64,000 bases of DNA from Thermomonas sp. (GCA_016720345.1 JADKKV010000005.1:682001-746000), one strand, 5' to 3'. Numbered from the stretch's first letter, positions 1-9,318 are shown. The notes: a model not told the origin generated them from the sequence alone. Translations and numbers: made by a program.

Positions 1-1177
1 TCGGCACCCGGGTGTCGTTCAGGCCGCGCAGCGCCCCGGCCGACAGCACCTGCACGCCGTCCGGGAACTGGAACAGCGCCGCATACAGCAGCAGCGATGC
101 GGCCAGCGCGCCGACCACCGCATCGCCGGTGTACAGGCCGACGATCGCGTGGTTGCCCAGCAGCATGACCAGCGCCGACAGCGCCTGGGTGCCCAGCACC
201 AGCGCCAGCCCGGCGAAATACGCGCGGCGGATGCCGTCGCGGTCGCCGCGACCCAGCGCATGGCCGACCCGCACCGTGGTGGCCTCGGCCACCCCGAACG
301 GGATCATGAAGCACAGGCTGGCGACGTTGATCGCGATCTGGTGCGCGGCCACCGGCACTTCGCCCAGGCGCCCGATCAGCAGCGCGGTGACGATGAACAG
401 GCTGCCCTCCATGGTGATGGTCACCCCGATCGGCAGCCCACGGCCAAGCAGGCCCCGGATCGTCGCCCACTGCGGGCGTTCCCAATGCGCGTACAGGCCC
501 AAGTCGGCGAAACGCGGCGACAGCCGCAGGTACAGCGCGAACGCCAGCAGCTGGCCCCAGAACATCGCCGCCGAAGCCCAGCCCAGCCCCGCCGCACCCA
601 TCTCCGGCAGGCCGAACAGGCCGTTGGTCAGCACGTAGCCACCCGGCGCCAGCAGCAGCAAGCCACCGAAGCCGATCAGCATGGTCGGCAACGACCAGTG
701 CAGGCCATCGCTGAGATAACGCATGCACAGGTACACAGTGAACGCGGGGATGCCCCAGCGGATCGCATGCAGGAACCCGGTGGCGCCGGGGATGATGTCC
801 GCGGCGATCCCCATCGGCCCCAGCATCAGCGGCAACACCGTCACCAGCGCGAACAGCAGCGCCCCCAGGCCCAACGCCAGCCACAGCGACTGCCGCCACA
901 GCGGGCCGATCTCCCCGCGCCGGCGCGCACCGTCGAGTTGCGATACCGACGGCGGCAGCGCCATCAGCGTCCCCATCGGCAGCATCATCGGCAGCCAGAA
1001 CAGCGCGGTGCCCACCGCGACCGCGGCCAGCGTGGTGGTCCCGTGGCGGCCGGCGACCACGGTATCGACGAACGCGACCAGCCCGTGCGACAGGTGGCCG
1101 GCGGCCAACGGCGCGGCCAGGCGCGCACTCTGGCGCACTTCGTCGGCGAAGCGTGGGCTGTCGGCGCTGGGGTTCAT
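1..1177 (-). CDS. MATE-family efflux transporter (C-terminus beyond window)
   Basis: Multidrug and toxin extrusion antiporter of the inner membrane, NorM-like, expected to export cationic compounds in exchange for Na+ or H+. Translation from the ATG at 1177 begins MNPSADSPRFADEVRQSARL and runs open to the window edge. It contains about ten hydrophobic segments and the early MATE signature around AFVDTVVAGRHGTTTLAAVAVG. About 392 of the usual 450 residues are present, so only the last membrane segments are missing. It diverges from the DUF3667 gene, with about 70 bp between the two starts. Family assignment is firm; the substrate is unknown. Confidence 0.88.
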   Translation of the reverse strand, partial: MNPSADSPRFADEVRQSARLAAPLAAGHLSHGLVAFVDTVVAGRHGTTTLAAVAVGTALFWLPMMLPMGTLMALPPSVSQLDGARRRGEIGPLWRQSLWLALGLGALLFALVTVLPLMLGPMGIAADIIPGATGFLHAIRWGIPAFTVYLCMRYLSDGLHWSLPTMLIGFGGLLLLAPGGYVLTNGLFGLPEMGAAGLGWASAAMFWGQLLAFALYLRLSPRFADLGLYAHWERPQWATIRGLLGRGLPIGVTITMEGSLFIVTALLIGRLGEVPVAAHQIAINVASLCFMIPFGVAEATTVRVGHALGRGDRDGIRRAYFAGLALVLGTQALSALVMLLGNHAIVGLYTGDAVVGALAASLLLYAALFQFPDGVQVLSAGALRGLNDTRVP

Positions 1178-1246
1178 GGCGGGTCCGGGGGTGCGTCGCG
1201 CTGGCGCGAAGGCACGTGGCCTGCCATCTTAACGGCGCCCGGGTGA

Positions 1247-2428
1247 ATGCCGATGACCGAACCGACCGCCACCAACGCGCCTGCCGCCCCCGACCCCGCG
1301 CCCGCCGGCACGCCCTGCGGCAATTGCGGCGCGCCGCTGCTGGGCGATCACTGCTACGCCTGCGGGCAGCCGGTGAAGGGCCTGGTGCGGCACTTCTCAA
1401 GCATCCTCGGCGATGCGCTGGACAGCGTGTTCAACCTCGATACCCGGATCTTCCGCACCATCGGGCCGCTGTTCGCGCGGCCCGGCCACATCACCCGCGA
1501 ATATTTCGCAGGCCGCCGGGTGCGCTACGTCAGCCCGGTGCGGCTGTTCTTCTTCCTCGCCATCGTCACCTTCTTCGTCGCCCAGCTGACCGTGGATCTC
1601 GGTGCGGACGCGATCCGCATGGATGGCAAGCGCAGCAACAACCCCATCAGCAGCGCGATGACGGTGGCCGAGGCGGAAAAGGCACGTGATGCGGAGCTCG
1701 CCGAAATGGCGACGGCGAAGGCCGGGATGGCTGGCACCCCGGCCGCCGTCGGCATCCCCGGCCTGGAAGCCGGCGAGAGGGCCGTGCGCGACACCGCCAG
1801 CGCACGCATCCGCCAGTTGCAGGAAGCGGCTGCCAAGGGCCAGCCGCCGCCGGAGCCGATGCAGGACAACTTCAACATCAGTCTCGGCGGCGAGCGCTGG
1901 GACGCGAAGAAGCCGGTCGATACGTGGCTGCCCGGCTTCGCCGACCGCTGGCTGCACCAGCAGGTGACGCGCGCCAACGACAACGTCAGGCGCCTCAAGC
2001 AGGATCCGGGCGCGTTCAAGAACGCGGCGCTGGGCGCGGTGCCGACCACCCTGTTCGTGCTGGTGCCGGTGTTCGCGCTGATGCTGAAGCTGATCTACCT
2101 GTTCAAGCGCCGGCTGTACATGGAACACCTGATCGTGGGCCTGCACAGCCACGCCTTCCTGTGCCTGGACCTGCTGCTGGTGCTGCTGCTGCACGCACTG
2201 TCGCGCGCGTACACCGCCGACGGCAGCCTGGCCAACGACCTGTTCGACTGGGTCGAGGGCCTGCTGGTCGCGTGGATGCCGCTCTACCTGCTGCTCATGC
2301 AGAAGCGGGTGTACGCGCAGGGCTGGCCGATGACCGTGCTGAAGTTCGGCGTGCTCGGCACCTGCTACTCGATCCTGCTGAGCTTCGCGATCGTCGCCAG
2401 CATGGGCATCGGCCTGGTGGCGATGTGA
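1247..2428 (+). CDS. DUF3667 domain-containing membrane protein
   Basis: A 393-residue protein of unknown function. Near the N-terminus (about residues 24-45) lies a zinc-ribbon-like pair of CxxC motifs, CGNCGAP and CYACGQP. The hallmark DUF3667 block follows (RTIGPLFARPGHITREYFAGRRVRYVSPVRLFFFLAIV). A long polar, probably extracytoplasmic loop spans about residues 130-260, and three or four hydrophobic helices lie in the C-terminal third. The ATG at 1247 is followed by a second in-frame ATG at 1253, and either may be used. It faces the DUF3106-type gene tail to tail with a 13-bp gap. No pathway can be inferred. Confidence 0.85.
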   Translation: MPMTEPTATNAPAAPDPAPAGTPCGNCGAPLLGDHCYACGQPVKGLVRHFSSILGDALDSVFNLDTRIFRTIGPLFARPGHITREYFAGRRVRYVSPVRLFFFLAIVTFFVAQLTVDLGADAIRMDGKRSNNPISSAMTVAEAEKARDAELAEMATAKAGMAGTPAAVGIPGLEAGERAVRDTASARIRQLQEAAAKGQPPPEPMQDNFNISLGGERWDAKKPVDTWLPGFADRWLHQQVTRANDNVRRLKQDPGAFKNAALGAVPTTLFVLVPVFALMLKLIYLFKRRLYMEHLIVGLHSHAFLCLDLLLVLLLHALSRAYTADGSLANDLFDWVEGLLVAWMPLYLLLMQKRVYAQGWPMTVLKFGVLGTCYSILLSFAIVASMGIGLVAM

Positions 2429-2441
2429 GCGGCGCGGCCGG

Positions 2442-3836
2442 CTAGCGCTGCAATCGCGCCTGCAGCCATGCGCCACGTTGCGCGGCCGGCTGCGCCAGCA
2501 GTTGCGCGCGCAGTGCCGCGCGTTGCTCGGGCGGGGTGGTCTGCGCAAGCCGCGCGCAGGCGTCGATGTCCTCCGCGCCGGCCGTGCGCAGGAAGTCCAG
2601 CAGCGGTCCGCGCTCGGCCGCCTCGACATACCCGAACAGCGCCGCCACCCGCGGCCAGTCGCGGCCCAGCCGCGGCCCCAGCCACCAGCCCGCGCGCGCG
2701 TCGGAGGTTTGCGCGTCGAAGCGCTCGCGCAGTGCCTGCTGCAGTGGCGCGGGCGACATCCGCAGGCGTTCGCCAAGGCTGCGCAGCCGCACCCGTTCGC
2801 CGGCCTCCAGCGCCTGCCACGCCTGCCAGTGACCACGCTGCAGGCCGCGCGCGCGCGGCGGCAGCGCATCCCAGGCGCGCATCCGCTGCGCCAGCTGGGT
2901 CGCCTGCCGGCCGGCGTCGGGCAACGACGGCGGTGCCGCGGGGACCGCGCCCGGCAACGGCAGCACCTCGGCCGCGGCGGGATCAGCGGCGGGACCGGCT
3001 TCGGCATTCGCCAGCCATGCCAGCAGCGCGAGGCGGTCCGCGAACCACGCTTCGCGCGGCGCGGCCAGGCGCTCGCGGTCGGGATGCAGGGCGATGTCGC
3101 CGGCATCGAAACGCGCCTTCGCGGCGGCCGCTGGCGGCAGCGGCTCGCGCTTGATGGTGGCGAACCACTGGTGGATCGCCTCGCGCCCGGCGGGGTGGAT
3201 GAAGAACGCCGCGGCGAACGCCAGCACGCAGCCGGCGACCCCCAGCCACAGCCAGCGCACGCCATGCGGCGCCGGCAGTTCCGGCACGGTGGCGGCGCGG
3301 ACGCGGCGGGGCCCGGTGGTGGGCGGCGCTGGCGCGTCCTGCACCACTGCCGCTTTGCCCAGCTCGAGTTCGCGCTGCGCCGCCGCACGCCACGCGCGCC
3401 AGACATCGACATCCGGCTGGCCGAGCGGGTCGCGCGGCAGGCTGTCGCGGATGCGCGCCTGGTAGGTCGCCAGCGGCAGGCCCAGCGCCAACGCGGCGTC
3501 GGCGTCCCCAAGCCCGGCCACCAGCTGCAGCAGCACACCCGCGCGCGCGTCCGCCGGCAAGCGGGCAATCCCGGCGAGAACCACCTGGCCATCGGGCGCT
3601 GCCGCCTGCCGCAACGACGGGGTGGCCAGCAGCAGCCGCCAGTACTGCTGCGGCCATTGCGCCAGCGGCCACTGCCCGGCCTCGGCGGCGAACACCCGCG
3701 CCACCACCGCCAGCGCCCGCGCGCCGCGGGCCGGATCGCCGGCCTGGACGGTGGCGAACAGGCGCGCACGCCGGTCGATGCCGCGCAGGAACGCGACCAC
3801 GGCCGCCGGCGAGGGCGATCCAGGGGCGGTGGTCAT
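2442..3836 (-). CDS. DUF3106-type protein with one membrane anchor
   Basis: A 464-residue protein seen in Xanthomonadaceae, function not established. Residues 1-150 form a helical domain whose end (DAALALGLPLATYQARIRDSL) resembles a helix-turn-helix of sigma-factor region 4 type; this is a visual impression only. One hydrophobic segment (about 205-225, WLWLGVAGCVLAFAAAFFI) follows. The C-terminal part holds DUF3106-like helical repeats (WDALPPRARGLQRGHWQAWQ, LRSLGERLRMSPAPL). The frame is open upstream of 3836, but the ATG at 3836 (MTTAPGSPSP) gives the most family-like start. It lies opposite the DnaA-box-containing intergenic region. Confidence 0.6.
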   Translation of the reverse strand: MTTAPGSPSPAAVVAFLRGIDRRARLFATVQAGDPARGARALAVVARVFAAEAGQWPLAQWPQQYWRLLLATPSLRQAAAPDGQVVLAGIARLPADARAGVLLQLVAGLGDADAALALGLPLATYQARIRDSLPRDPLGQPDVDVWRAWRAAAQRELELGKAAVVQDAPAPPTTGPRRVRAATVPELPAPHGVRWLWLGVAGCVLAFAAAFFIHPAGREAIHQWFATIKREPLPPAAAAKARFDAGDIALHPDRERLAAPREAWFADRLALLAWLANAEAGPAADPAAAEVLPLPGAVPAAPPSLPDAGRQATQLAQRMRAWDALPPRARGLQRGHWQAWQALEAGERVRLRSLGERLRMSPAPLQQALRERFDAQTSDARAGWWLGPRLGRDWPRVAALFGYVEAAERGPLLDFLRTAGAEDIDACARLAQTTPPEQRAALRAQLLAQPAAQRGAWLQARLQR

Positions 3837-3944
3837 TGCGAACCGGAATGCACGCCGCATCTTAGCCGCGCACGTCGCCGCCGGCAGGCGAAACCAACGC
3901 TTGACAGCCTGCGCATCGGCGGCTCCGTGAGCAGTGGCGCGGGC

Positions 3945-3967
3945 TGTGGGTAAAACGGTTGTGCACA
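3945..3967. promoter_or_regulatory. pair of near-match DnaA boxes
   Basis: TGTGGGTAA at 3945-3953 (reverse complement TTACCCACA) and TTGTGCACA at 3959-3967 each differ by one base from the DnaA consensus TTWTNCACA. They are oppositely oriented and five bases apart, the same geometry as the perfect pair about 200 bp downstream. Confidence 0.4.
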
Positions 3968-4148
3968 GGCGTAACAAATCCTTCACCGCCGGATGTTCCA
4001 CGCGGTCCAGCCGCATGTGACAGCCGGGTTTCACGGGTAAGTGCCTGTTTTTGAAAGAATCAGCCCGGATGGCGGTTTTTTCGCCAAAGCCCGTGCGGGG
4101 CTTGCCGGACGCCCTTCGCGCACCCCCGGCAGGCGACCATGCACAGAC

Positions 4149-4171
4149 TTATCCACAATCGATGTGGATAA
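4149..4171. promoter_or_regulatory. two perfect, oppositely oriented DnaA boxes
   Basis: TTATCCACA at 4149-4157 and its exact reverse complement TGTGGATAA at 4163-4171, with five bases between them (ATCGA). TTATCCACA is the highest-affinity DnaA box known in E. coli. The site lies about 130 bp upstream of priA, the replication-restart helicase. It could be a DnaA-regulated promoter element or a small DnaA-titrating or DnaA-reactivating locus. It is unlikely to be oriC because dnaA, dnaN and rpmH are absent. Confidence 0.6.
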
Positions 4172-4302
4172 AGCACTTTTCCCAATGGGAACCGACAGTT
4201 ACGCCGCTTTCATCAGGGCCGGTTGAGTTGTGCGGTGCAAACCGGCCTGTGTCCCCGCGCCGACCTTGCATCGGCCACCGGGGGCTGCTCTAGACTGGGC
4301 CG

Positions 4303-6498
4303 ATGCAGGCGCCCCGTTCCGTGCTGCGGGTGGCGCTGCCGCTGCCGCTGCCGCGCACCTTCGACTACCTTCCACCGCCCGGCGTGGCCGCGGCGACGGT
4401 GGCGGCCGGCCAGCGCATCGTGGTGCCGTTCGCCGGGCGCGAGCTGTGCGGCATCGTCGTCGGCCATGGCGATCCGGAGCCCGGCATCGAACCCAAGCCT
4501 GCGCTGGCGTTGCCCGAGGCGCTGCCGTTGCTGCAGGGCGAGCTGTTGGCGTCGCTGCAGTGGCTGGCCGGCTACCTGCATGCCCCACTCGGCGACGTGC
4601 TGGCAACCGCGTTGCCGGCGGTGCTGCGCCGTGGCGAACCGCTGGCGGACACCACCCGCCATGGCTGGCGCCTGGCCGAAGCCGGCTGCACCGCGCTGCC
4701 GGCGATGCGCGCGGGCCGGCCGCAGGCGCTGGCGGCGTTGTTGGCGGATGTCCGCGACGAAGCCTGGCTGGATGCCGAACATGCGGGATGGCGAGCCCCC
4801 ATGCGCGGGTTGCGCGAACGTGGGCTGGTCGAGCGGGTCGCGCTGCACCAGGAAAGGGGCCCCTTTCCTGCCGCGCCGACCCAGCCCGCGCCGGTCCTGA
4901 ATCCCGAACAGCGCAGCGCCGCCGATGCGATTCGCGCGGCGGACGGATTCGCCAGCTTCCTGCTCGACGGCGTCACCGGCAGCGGCAAGACCGAGGTCTA
5001 CCTGGACGCGATCGGCGACTGCCTGGCCCGCGGCAGGCAGGCGCTGGTGCTGGTGCCGGAGATCGGCCTGACCCCGCAGGCGCTGGCGCGCTTCCGCGCG
5101 CGGCTGGGGGTCCCGGTGCACGCGCTGCATTCCGGCCTGGGCGACGGCGAACGCGCGGCGACGTGGCTGGCGGCGATGCGCGGGCAGGCGCGGGTGATCG
5201 TCGGCACCCGCTCGGCGGTGTTCGTGCCGCTGCCGGAAGCGGGATTGGTGGTGGTCGACGAGGAACACGACGGCAGCTACAAGCAGTTCGACGGCATCCG
5301 CTACCACGCCCGCGACTTTGCCATCGTCCGCGCGCGCGCGCTGGGGGTGCCGGTGGTACTCGGAAGCGCCACCCCGGCGCTGGAATCACTGCACAACGCG
5401 CAGTCGGGCCGGCACGCGCACCTGCGCCTGCGCCATCGCGCCGGTGCCGCCCGGCCACCGGCGGTGCGGGTGCTGGACGTGCGCAAGCGGTCGTTGCAGG
5501 CCGGGCTTTCAGGCGAGTCGCTGGATGCCATCCGCACCGCCTTGCAGGCGGGCGGGCAGGTGCTGGTGTTCAAGAACCGGCGCGGCTATGCACCGGTGCT
5601 GCTGTGCCACGACTGCGGCTGGAGCGCGCACTGCACCCGCTGCGGCACCCCGGAGAAACCCAGCGCGATGACCGTGCACGGTGGCGGCCGGCGCCTGCAA
5701 TGCCACCATTGCGGGCATCGCCGGGCGGTGCCGCTGGCCTGCCCGGACTGCGCCAGCCTCGGCCTGCAGCCGCAGGGGGCGGGCACCGAACGGATCGAGG
5801 AGGTGCTGCAGGAACGATTCGCCGGCAACACGGTGTTGCGCATCGACCGCGGCAGCAGTGGCCATCGCGACGCCCTGCAGAAGCACTTCGAGGCCCTCGG
5901 TGCGCAGCCGGGGATCCTGGTCGGCACCCAGATGCTGGCCAAGGGCCACGACCTGCCCAACCTGACCCTGGTGGTGGTGGTCGGGGTCGATGAAGGCCTG
6001 TTCTCCGCCGATTTCCGCAGCGCCGAGAAACTCGCGCAGCTGCTGGTCCAGGTCGCCGGCCGCGCGGGCCGCGCCGACAAGCCCGGCACCGTGCTGGTGC
6101 AGACTCACCATCCGGACCATCCGCTGCTGCACACGCTGATCGCGGGCGGCTACCACGCCTTTGCCGATGCCGAACTCCAGCAGCGCGAGGCCGCCGGATT
6201 TCCGCCGTTCACCTATCTCGCACTCTTGCGCGCGGAAGCCAAGCACGCCGACCCGCCGATGCAGTTCCTGCAGCAGGCGCGCGACCTGCTCGGCGATGCC
6301 GGCATCGAAATCTCCGGGCCGTTGCCGGCGCCGATGCCGCGCCGCGCCGGCTACCTGCGCACGCAACTGGTGCTGTCCGCGCCGGAACGCCGCCGCCTGC
6401 ATGCCGCCCTCGACACGCTGCTGCCACGGCTGCACGCGCTGCCGGCGGCGCGCAAGCTGCGCTGGTCGCTGGATGTGGATCCGGTGGAGCTTTACTAG
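4303..6498 (+). CDS. priA: primosomal protein N' (replication restart helicase PriA)
   Basis: A 731-residue superfamily 2 DNA helicase that recognises stalled forks and reloads the replisome. An N-terminal 3'-DNA-binding domain occupies about residues 1-110. Walker A (GVTGSGKTEVY) lies near 223-232 and the DEEH box (VVDEEHDGSYKQ) near 318. The helicase core holds a Cys-rich zinc insertion from about 434 (CHDCGW, CTRCGTP, CHHCGH, CPDC). Motif VI-like QVAGRAGR follows, then a C-terminal domain ending LRWSLDVDPVELY. Length and all motifs match PriA. The ATG at 4303 follows the DnaA-box region; no operon partner is present downstream. Confidence 0.97.
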   Translation: MQAPRSVLRVALPLPLPRTFDYLPPPGVAAATVAAGQRIVVPFAGRELCGIVVGHGDPEPGIEPKPALALPEALPLLQGELLASLQWLAGYLHAPLGDVLATALPAVLRRGEPLADTTRHGWRLAEAGCTALPAMRAGRPQALAALLADVRDEAWLDAEHAGWRAPMRGLRERGLVERVALHQERGPFPAAPTQPAPVLNPEQRSAADAIRAADGFASFLLDGVTGSGKTEVYLDAIGDCLARGRQALVLVPEIGLTPQALARFRARLGVPVHALHSGLGDGERAATWLAAMRGQARVIVGTRSAVFVPLPEAGLVVVDEEHDGSYKQFDGIRYHARDFAIVRARALGVPVVLGSATPALESLHNAQSGRHAHLRLRHRAGAARPPAVRVLDVRKRSLQAGLSGESLDAIRTALQAGGQVLVFKNRRGYAPVLLCHDCGWSAHCTRCGTPEKPSAMTVHGGGRRLQCHHCGHRRAVPLACPDCASLGLQPQGAGTERIEEVLQERFAGNTVLRIDRGSSGHRDALQKHFEALGAQPGILVGTQMLAKGHDLPNLTLVVVVGVDEGLFSADFRSAEKLAQLLVQVAGRAGRADKPGTVLVQTHHPDHPLLHTLIAGGYHAFADAELQQREAAGFPPFTYLALLRAEAKHADPPMQFLQQARDLLGDAGIEISGPLPAPMPRRAGYLRTQLVLSAPERRRLHAALDTLLPRLHALPAARKLRWSLDVDPVELY

Positions 6499-6538
6499 CG
6501 AATCGCGGGAGCCTGCGCACCCGCGCCCCGCAACGAAA

Positions 6539-6560
6539 ACGGCCCGCTTCCGCGGGCCGT
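6539..6560 (-). terminator. rho-independent terminator between priA and rpoH
   Basis: A perfect 9-bp stem, ACGGCCCGC (6539-6547) and GCGGGCCGT (6552-6560), with a 4-nt loop. Read on the minus strand the stem is followed by TTTTCGTT, a U-rich tail suiting rpoH. The stem may also stop priA transcripts coming the other way. Confidence 0.8.
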
Positions 6561-6582
6561 CGTCGATCGATGCTGGTGCCGC

Positions 6583-7464
<882 letters not shown>

Positions 7465-7473
7465 GGGCTGATT

Positions 7474-7500
7474 TTAGCAGTCGCCACCTTTGACTGCTAA
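7474..7500 (-). promoter_or_regulatory. inverted repeat just upstream of rpoH
   Basis: Perfect 9-bp arms TTAGCAGTC (7474-7482) and GACTGCTAA (7492-7500) around a 9-nt spacer. On the minus strand the spacer reads AAAGGTGGC, which is Shine-Dalgarno-like, and the arm is followed by AAAATC and then the ATG. No U-tract follows, so it is not a normal terminator. It may be an operator overlapping a TAAAAT -10 element or an RNA hairpin in the rpoH leader. Confidence 0.45.
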
Positions 7501-7575
7501 CGGTGCCGGAAGTTCATCAGTGTTTCGTTCATGGAACGCTGGCGCGCACCATCCCCCCACCGGCGCAGCCACCGG

Positions 7576-8304
7576 TCACACCGATATCGGGGCGGTACCC
7601 GCCGCAGACAAGCGCCCGGCGGGCGGCAGCGACCAGTCGATCGGTGCCTGCCCGGTCCGCGCCAGGTACTGGTTGGCGGCGGAGAAGTGCCGGCAGCCGA
7701 GGAAGCCGCGGTGGGCCGACAGCGGCGAGGGGTGCGGAGCCTTCAGCACGCGGTGCCGCTGCGGGTCGATGACCTTGCCCTTGGCCTGGGCGTAACTGCC
7801 CCACAGCAGGAACACGAGGTGCTCGCGCTCGCGGTTGAGGACGTCGACCACGTGGTCGGTGAAGCCTTCCCAGCCCTTGCCCTGGTGGGAGCCGGGCTGG
7901 CCGGCCTCCACCGTCAGCACGCTGTTCAGCAACAGCACGCCGCGGCGCGCCCACGGCAGCAGGCAGCCGTGGTCGGGGCGGACGAAGCCGGTATCGCTGG
8001 CCAGTTCCTTGTAGATGTTCTGCAACGAGGGCGGCACATCCACCCCCGGCAGTACCGAGAAGCACAGGCCGTGCGCCTGCCCCGGCCCGTGGTACGGATC
8101 CTGGCCGAGGATGACCACCTTCACCTGGTCGAACGGGGTGGCATCGAACGCGGCGAAGATGTTGGCGCCGGCCGGGTAGATCGACGCGCCGGCCGCCTTG
8201 CGCTGGCGCAGGAAGGCGGACAGCTGCTGCATGTCATCGCGCGCGAACCAGTCGCCAATGCGGGCTTTCCAGCTAGGTTCGAGGCGGATCGTTTGCTCTG
8301 ACAT
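7576..8304 (-). CDS. ung: uracil-DNA glycosylase
   Basis: A 242-residue family 1 UDG that removes uracil from DNA to begin base-excision repair. The water-activating motif [17 protein letters not shown] is at about 62-78. [11 protein letters not shown] and the Leu-loop motif [18 protein letters not shown] (about 187-204, with the catalytic His) are both present. The start at 8304 ([12 protein letters not shown]) is preferred over a longer frame that would read back into the inverted-repeat element. It lies between that element and rpoH on the minus strand. Confidence 0.96.
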   Translation of the reverse strand: MSEQTIRLEPSWKARIGDWFARDDMQQLSAFLRQRKAAGASIYPAGANIFAAFDATPFDQVKVVILGQDPYHGPGQAHGLCFSVLPGVDVPPSLQNIYKELASDTGFVRPDHGCLLPWARRGVLLLNSVLTVEAGQPGSHQGKGWEGFTDHVVDVLNREREHLVFLLWGSYAQAKGKVIDPQRHRVLKAPHPSPLSAHRGFLGCRHFSAANQYLARTGQAPIDWSLPPAGRLSAAGTAPISV

Positions 8305-8321
8305 GAAGCGATGATTTCCGG

Positions 8322-8467
8322 GACGGGTGTGTGGGAGGCCGATCAACCAAGCGAGTATCGGGGGTGAGGGCAGCCCGTTTGCAGACCACTGGTCTGCGGC
8401 TGACCGAACGCCTGTCGCCTATGGCGACAGGCCGGGCCCCACTTGATCGGCCTCCCGCACACCCGTC
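8322..8467. repeat. 146-bp hairpin-rich element with 25-bp terminal inverted repeats
   Basis: The outer arms 8322-8346 and 8443-8467 are inverted copies of 25 bp with one mismatch. Inside lie GCAGACCA-C-TGGTCTGC (8381-8397) and a perfect 10-bp hairpin GCCTGTCGCC-TAT-GGCGACAGGC (8410-8432). The whole could fold as a closed stem carrying two hairpins. It fills the gap between the response-regulator stop, which lies inside the right arm, and the ung start. It may be a MITE-like insertion, a structured RNA or a processed intercistronic region. No second copy was seen in the window. Confidence 0.6.
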
Positions 8468-9317
8468 AGCGACTGACCGCCCCCGGCTCCGGCAGTTTCG
8501 CCAGCCGCAGCTGGAACAGCACCTTGGTCACCAGCAGGCGTTCCTCGATCGGCTTCAGCACCAGGTCGTTGGCGCCTTCGCGCAGCAGCGCGGCCTGGTT
8601 GTCGCGGTTGTCGTCGCCGGTCATCATCACCATCGGCAGGCGGCGCTTGCCGTAGCCGAACGCGCCGCGGATCTGGCCGAGCAGGTCGCGGCCGCTGAGC
8701 GCACCCTTCAGGTAGACATCGCTGAGCACGAGGTCGGCGCCGACATCGCCATCGCTGCGTCCGCGGTACTTGTGCAGGTGTTCCAGCGCCTCTTCCACGC
8801 TCGGCACGTGCAGCACCTGCATCGCCTGCCGCGCCAGCATGCGCTTGGTCGCCACCGCCACCACCTTGCTGTCCTCGACGTACAGCACGCGCGCGCCCTC
8901 GATCGGCGCCGGCTGCACGTAGCCACGGATGAACGCGGCCAGCGCGCCGTGGCCCAGGCCCTTGTCGAAATAGTCGGTGATGTCCTCGGTGAAGGCGCGG
9001 GTCTCCAGTGCCTCCTGCGCATTGCCGGAGACCACGATCACCGGCACGTAGGCCTGCCCCGCGGTCTCGCGGACCATCCGCGCCAGCGCCAGGCCATCGC
9101 CGTCCGGCAGCACCAACGCGGTGGTCACCAGGTCCACCACGCCGTTGGCCAGCACCGCGCGCGCCTCCTCGAGGCCGCCGCAGCCGATCACCTCGGCATT
9201 CGGCAGGTCGCGCAGCAGGGTGTCGCCGATCAGCTTGCGCACCAGCCGGCTGCCATCGACCACCATCACCCGCGGCGCATCGCTGACGACGTGTTGCAGA
9301 TCCTGCTTCATTGCCAT
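8466..9317 (-). CDS. tandem-receiver response regulator downstream of ftsX
   Basis: A 283-residue cytoplasmic protein made of two CheY-like receiver domains and no output domain. Receiver 1 (about 15-135) is degenerate: the acidic pair reads VDGSR, and the phospho-Asp position in DLVTTALVLPDGDG is not Asp. Receiver 2 (about 142-270) keeps the acidic pair (YVEDSK), the phospho-Asp (LVLSDVYLKG), Thr (MMTGDD) and Lys (VLKPIEER), so it should accept phosphate. The start at 9317 is one base past the ftsX stop, which indicates cotranscription with ftsEX. The role is unknown; an adaptor linked to cell division is an inference from position. Confidence 0.85.
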   Translation of the reverse strand: MAMKQDLQHVVSDAPRVMVVDGSRLVRKLIGDTLLRDLPNAEVIGCGGLEEARAVLANGVVDLVTTALVLPDGDGLALARMVRETAGQAYVPVIVVSGNAQEALETRAFTEDITDYFDKGLGHGALAAFIRGYVQPAPIEGARVLYVEDSKVVAVATKRMLARQAMQVLHVPSVEEALEHLHKYRGRSDGDVGADLVLSDVYLKGALSGRDLLGQIRGAFGYGKRRLPMVMMTGDDNRDNQAALLREGANDLVLKPIEERLLVTKVLFQLRLAKLPEPGAVSR

Positions 9318-9318
9318 C

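Larger units (their letters stand above)
3837..4302. other. 466-bp non-coding region upstream of priA
   Basis: No convincing gene lies here: the short open frames have no recognisable protein and no good ribosome site. The base composition is visibly less GC-rich than the flanks. It holds four DnaA-box-like nonamers, listed separately, and separates two divergently transcribed genes, so it must contain both promoters. Confidence 0.6.

Noticed and set aside
1397..3769. Very long open frames on the strand opposite real genes, for example 1397-3769 minus, 11086-13350 plus, 23259-27296 minus, 46691-48988 plus and 53020-54906 plus
   Set aside because: High GC removes stop codons from the antisense frames. 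Their translations are Arg/Gln/His/Pro-rich without any known domain. In each case the other strand carries a clearly conserved protein, except where a true short gene such as trxA or ycgL forms one end.
3837..4302. The DnaA-box region as the chromosomal origin
   Set aside because: No dnaA, dnaN, gyrB, rpmH or gidA lies nearby, there is no AT-rich unwinding tract, and only two perfect boxes are present. A regulatory or DnaA-binding locus fits better.
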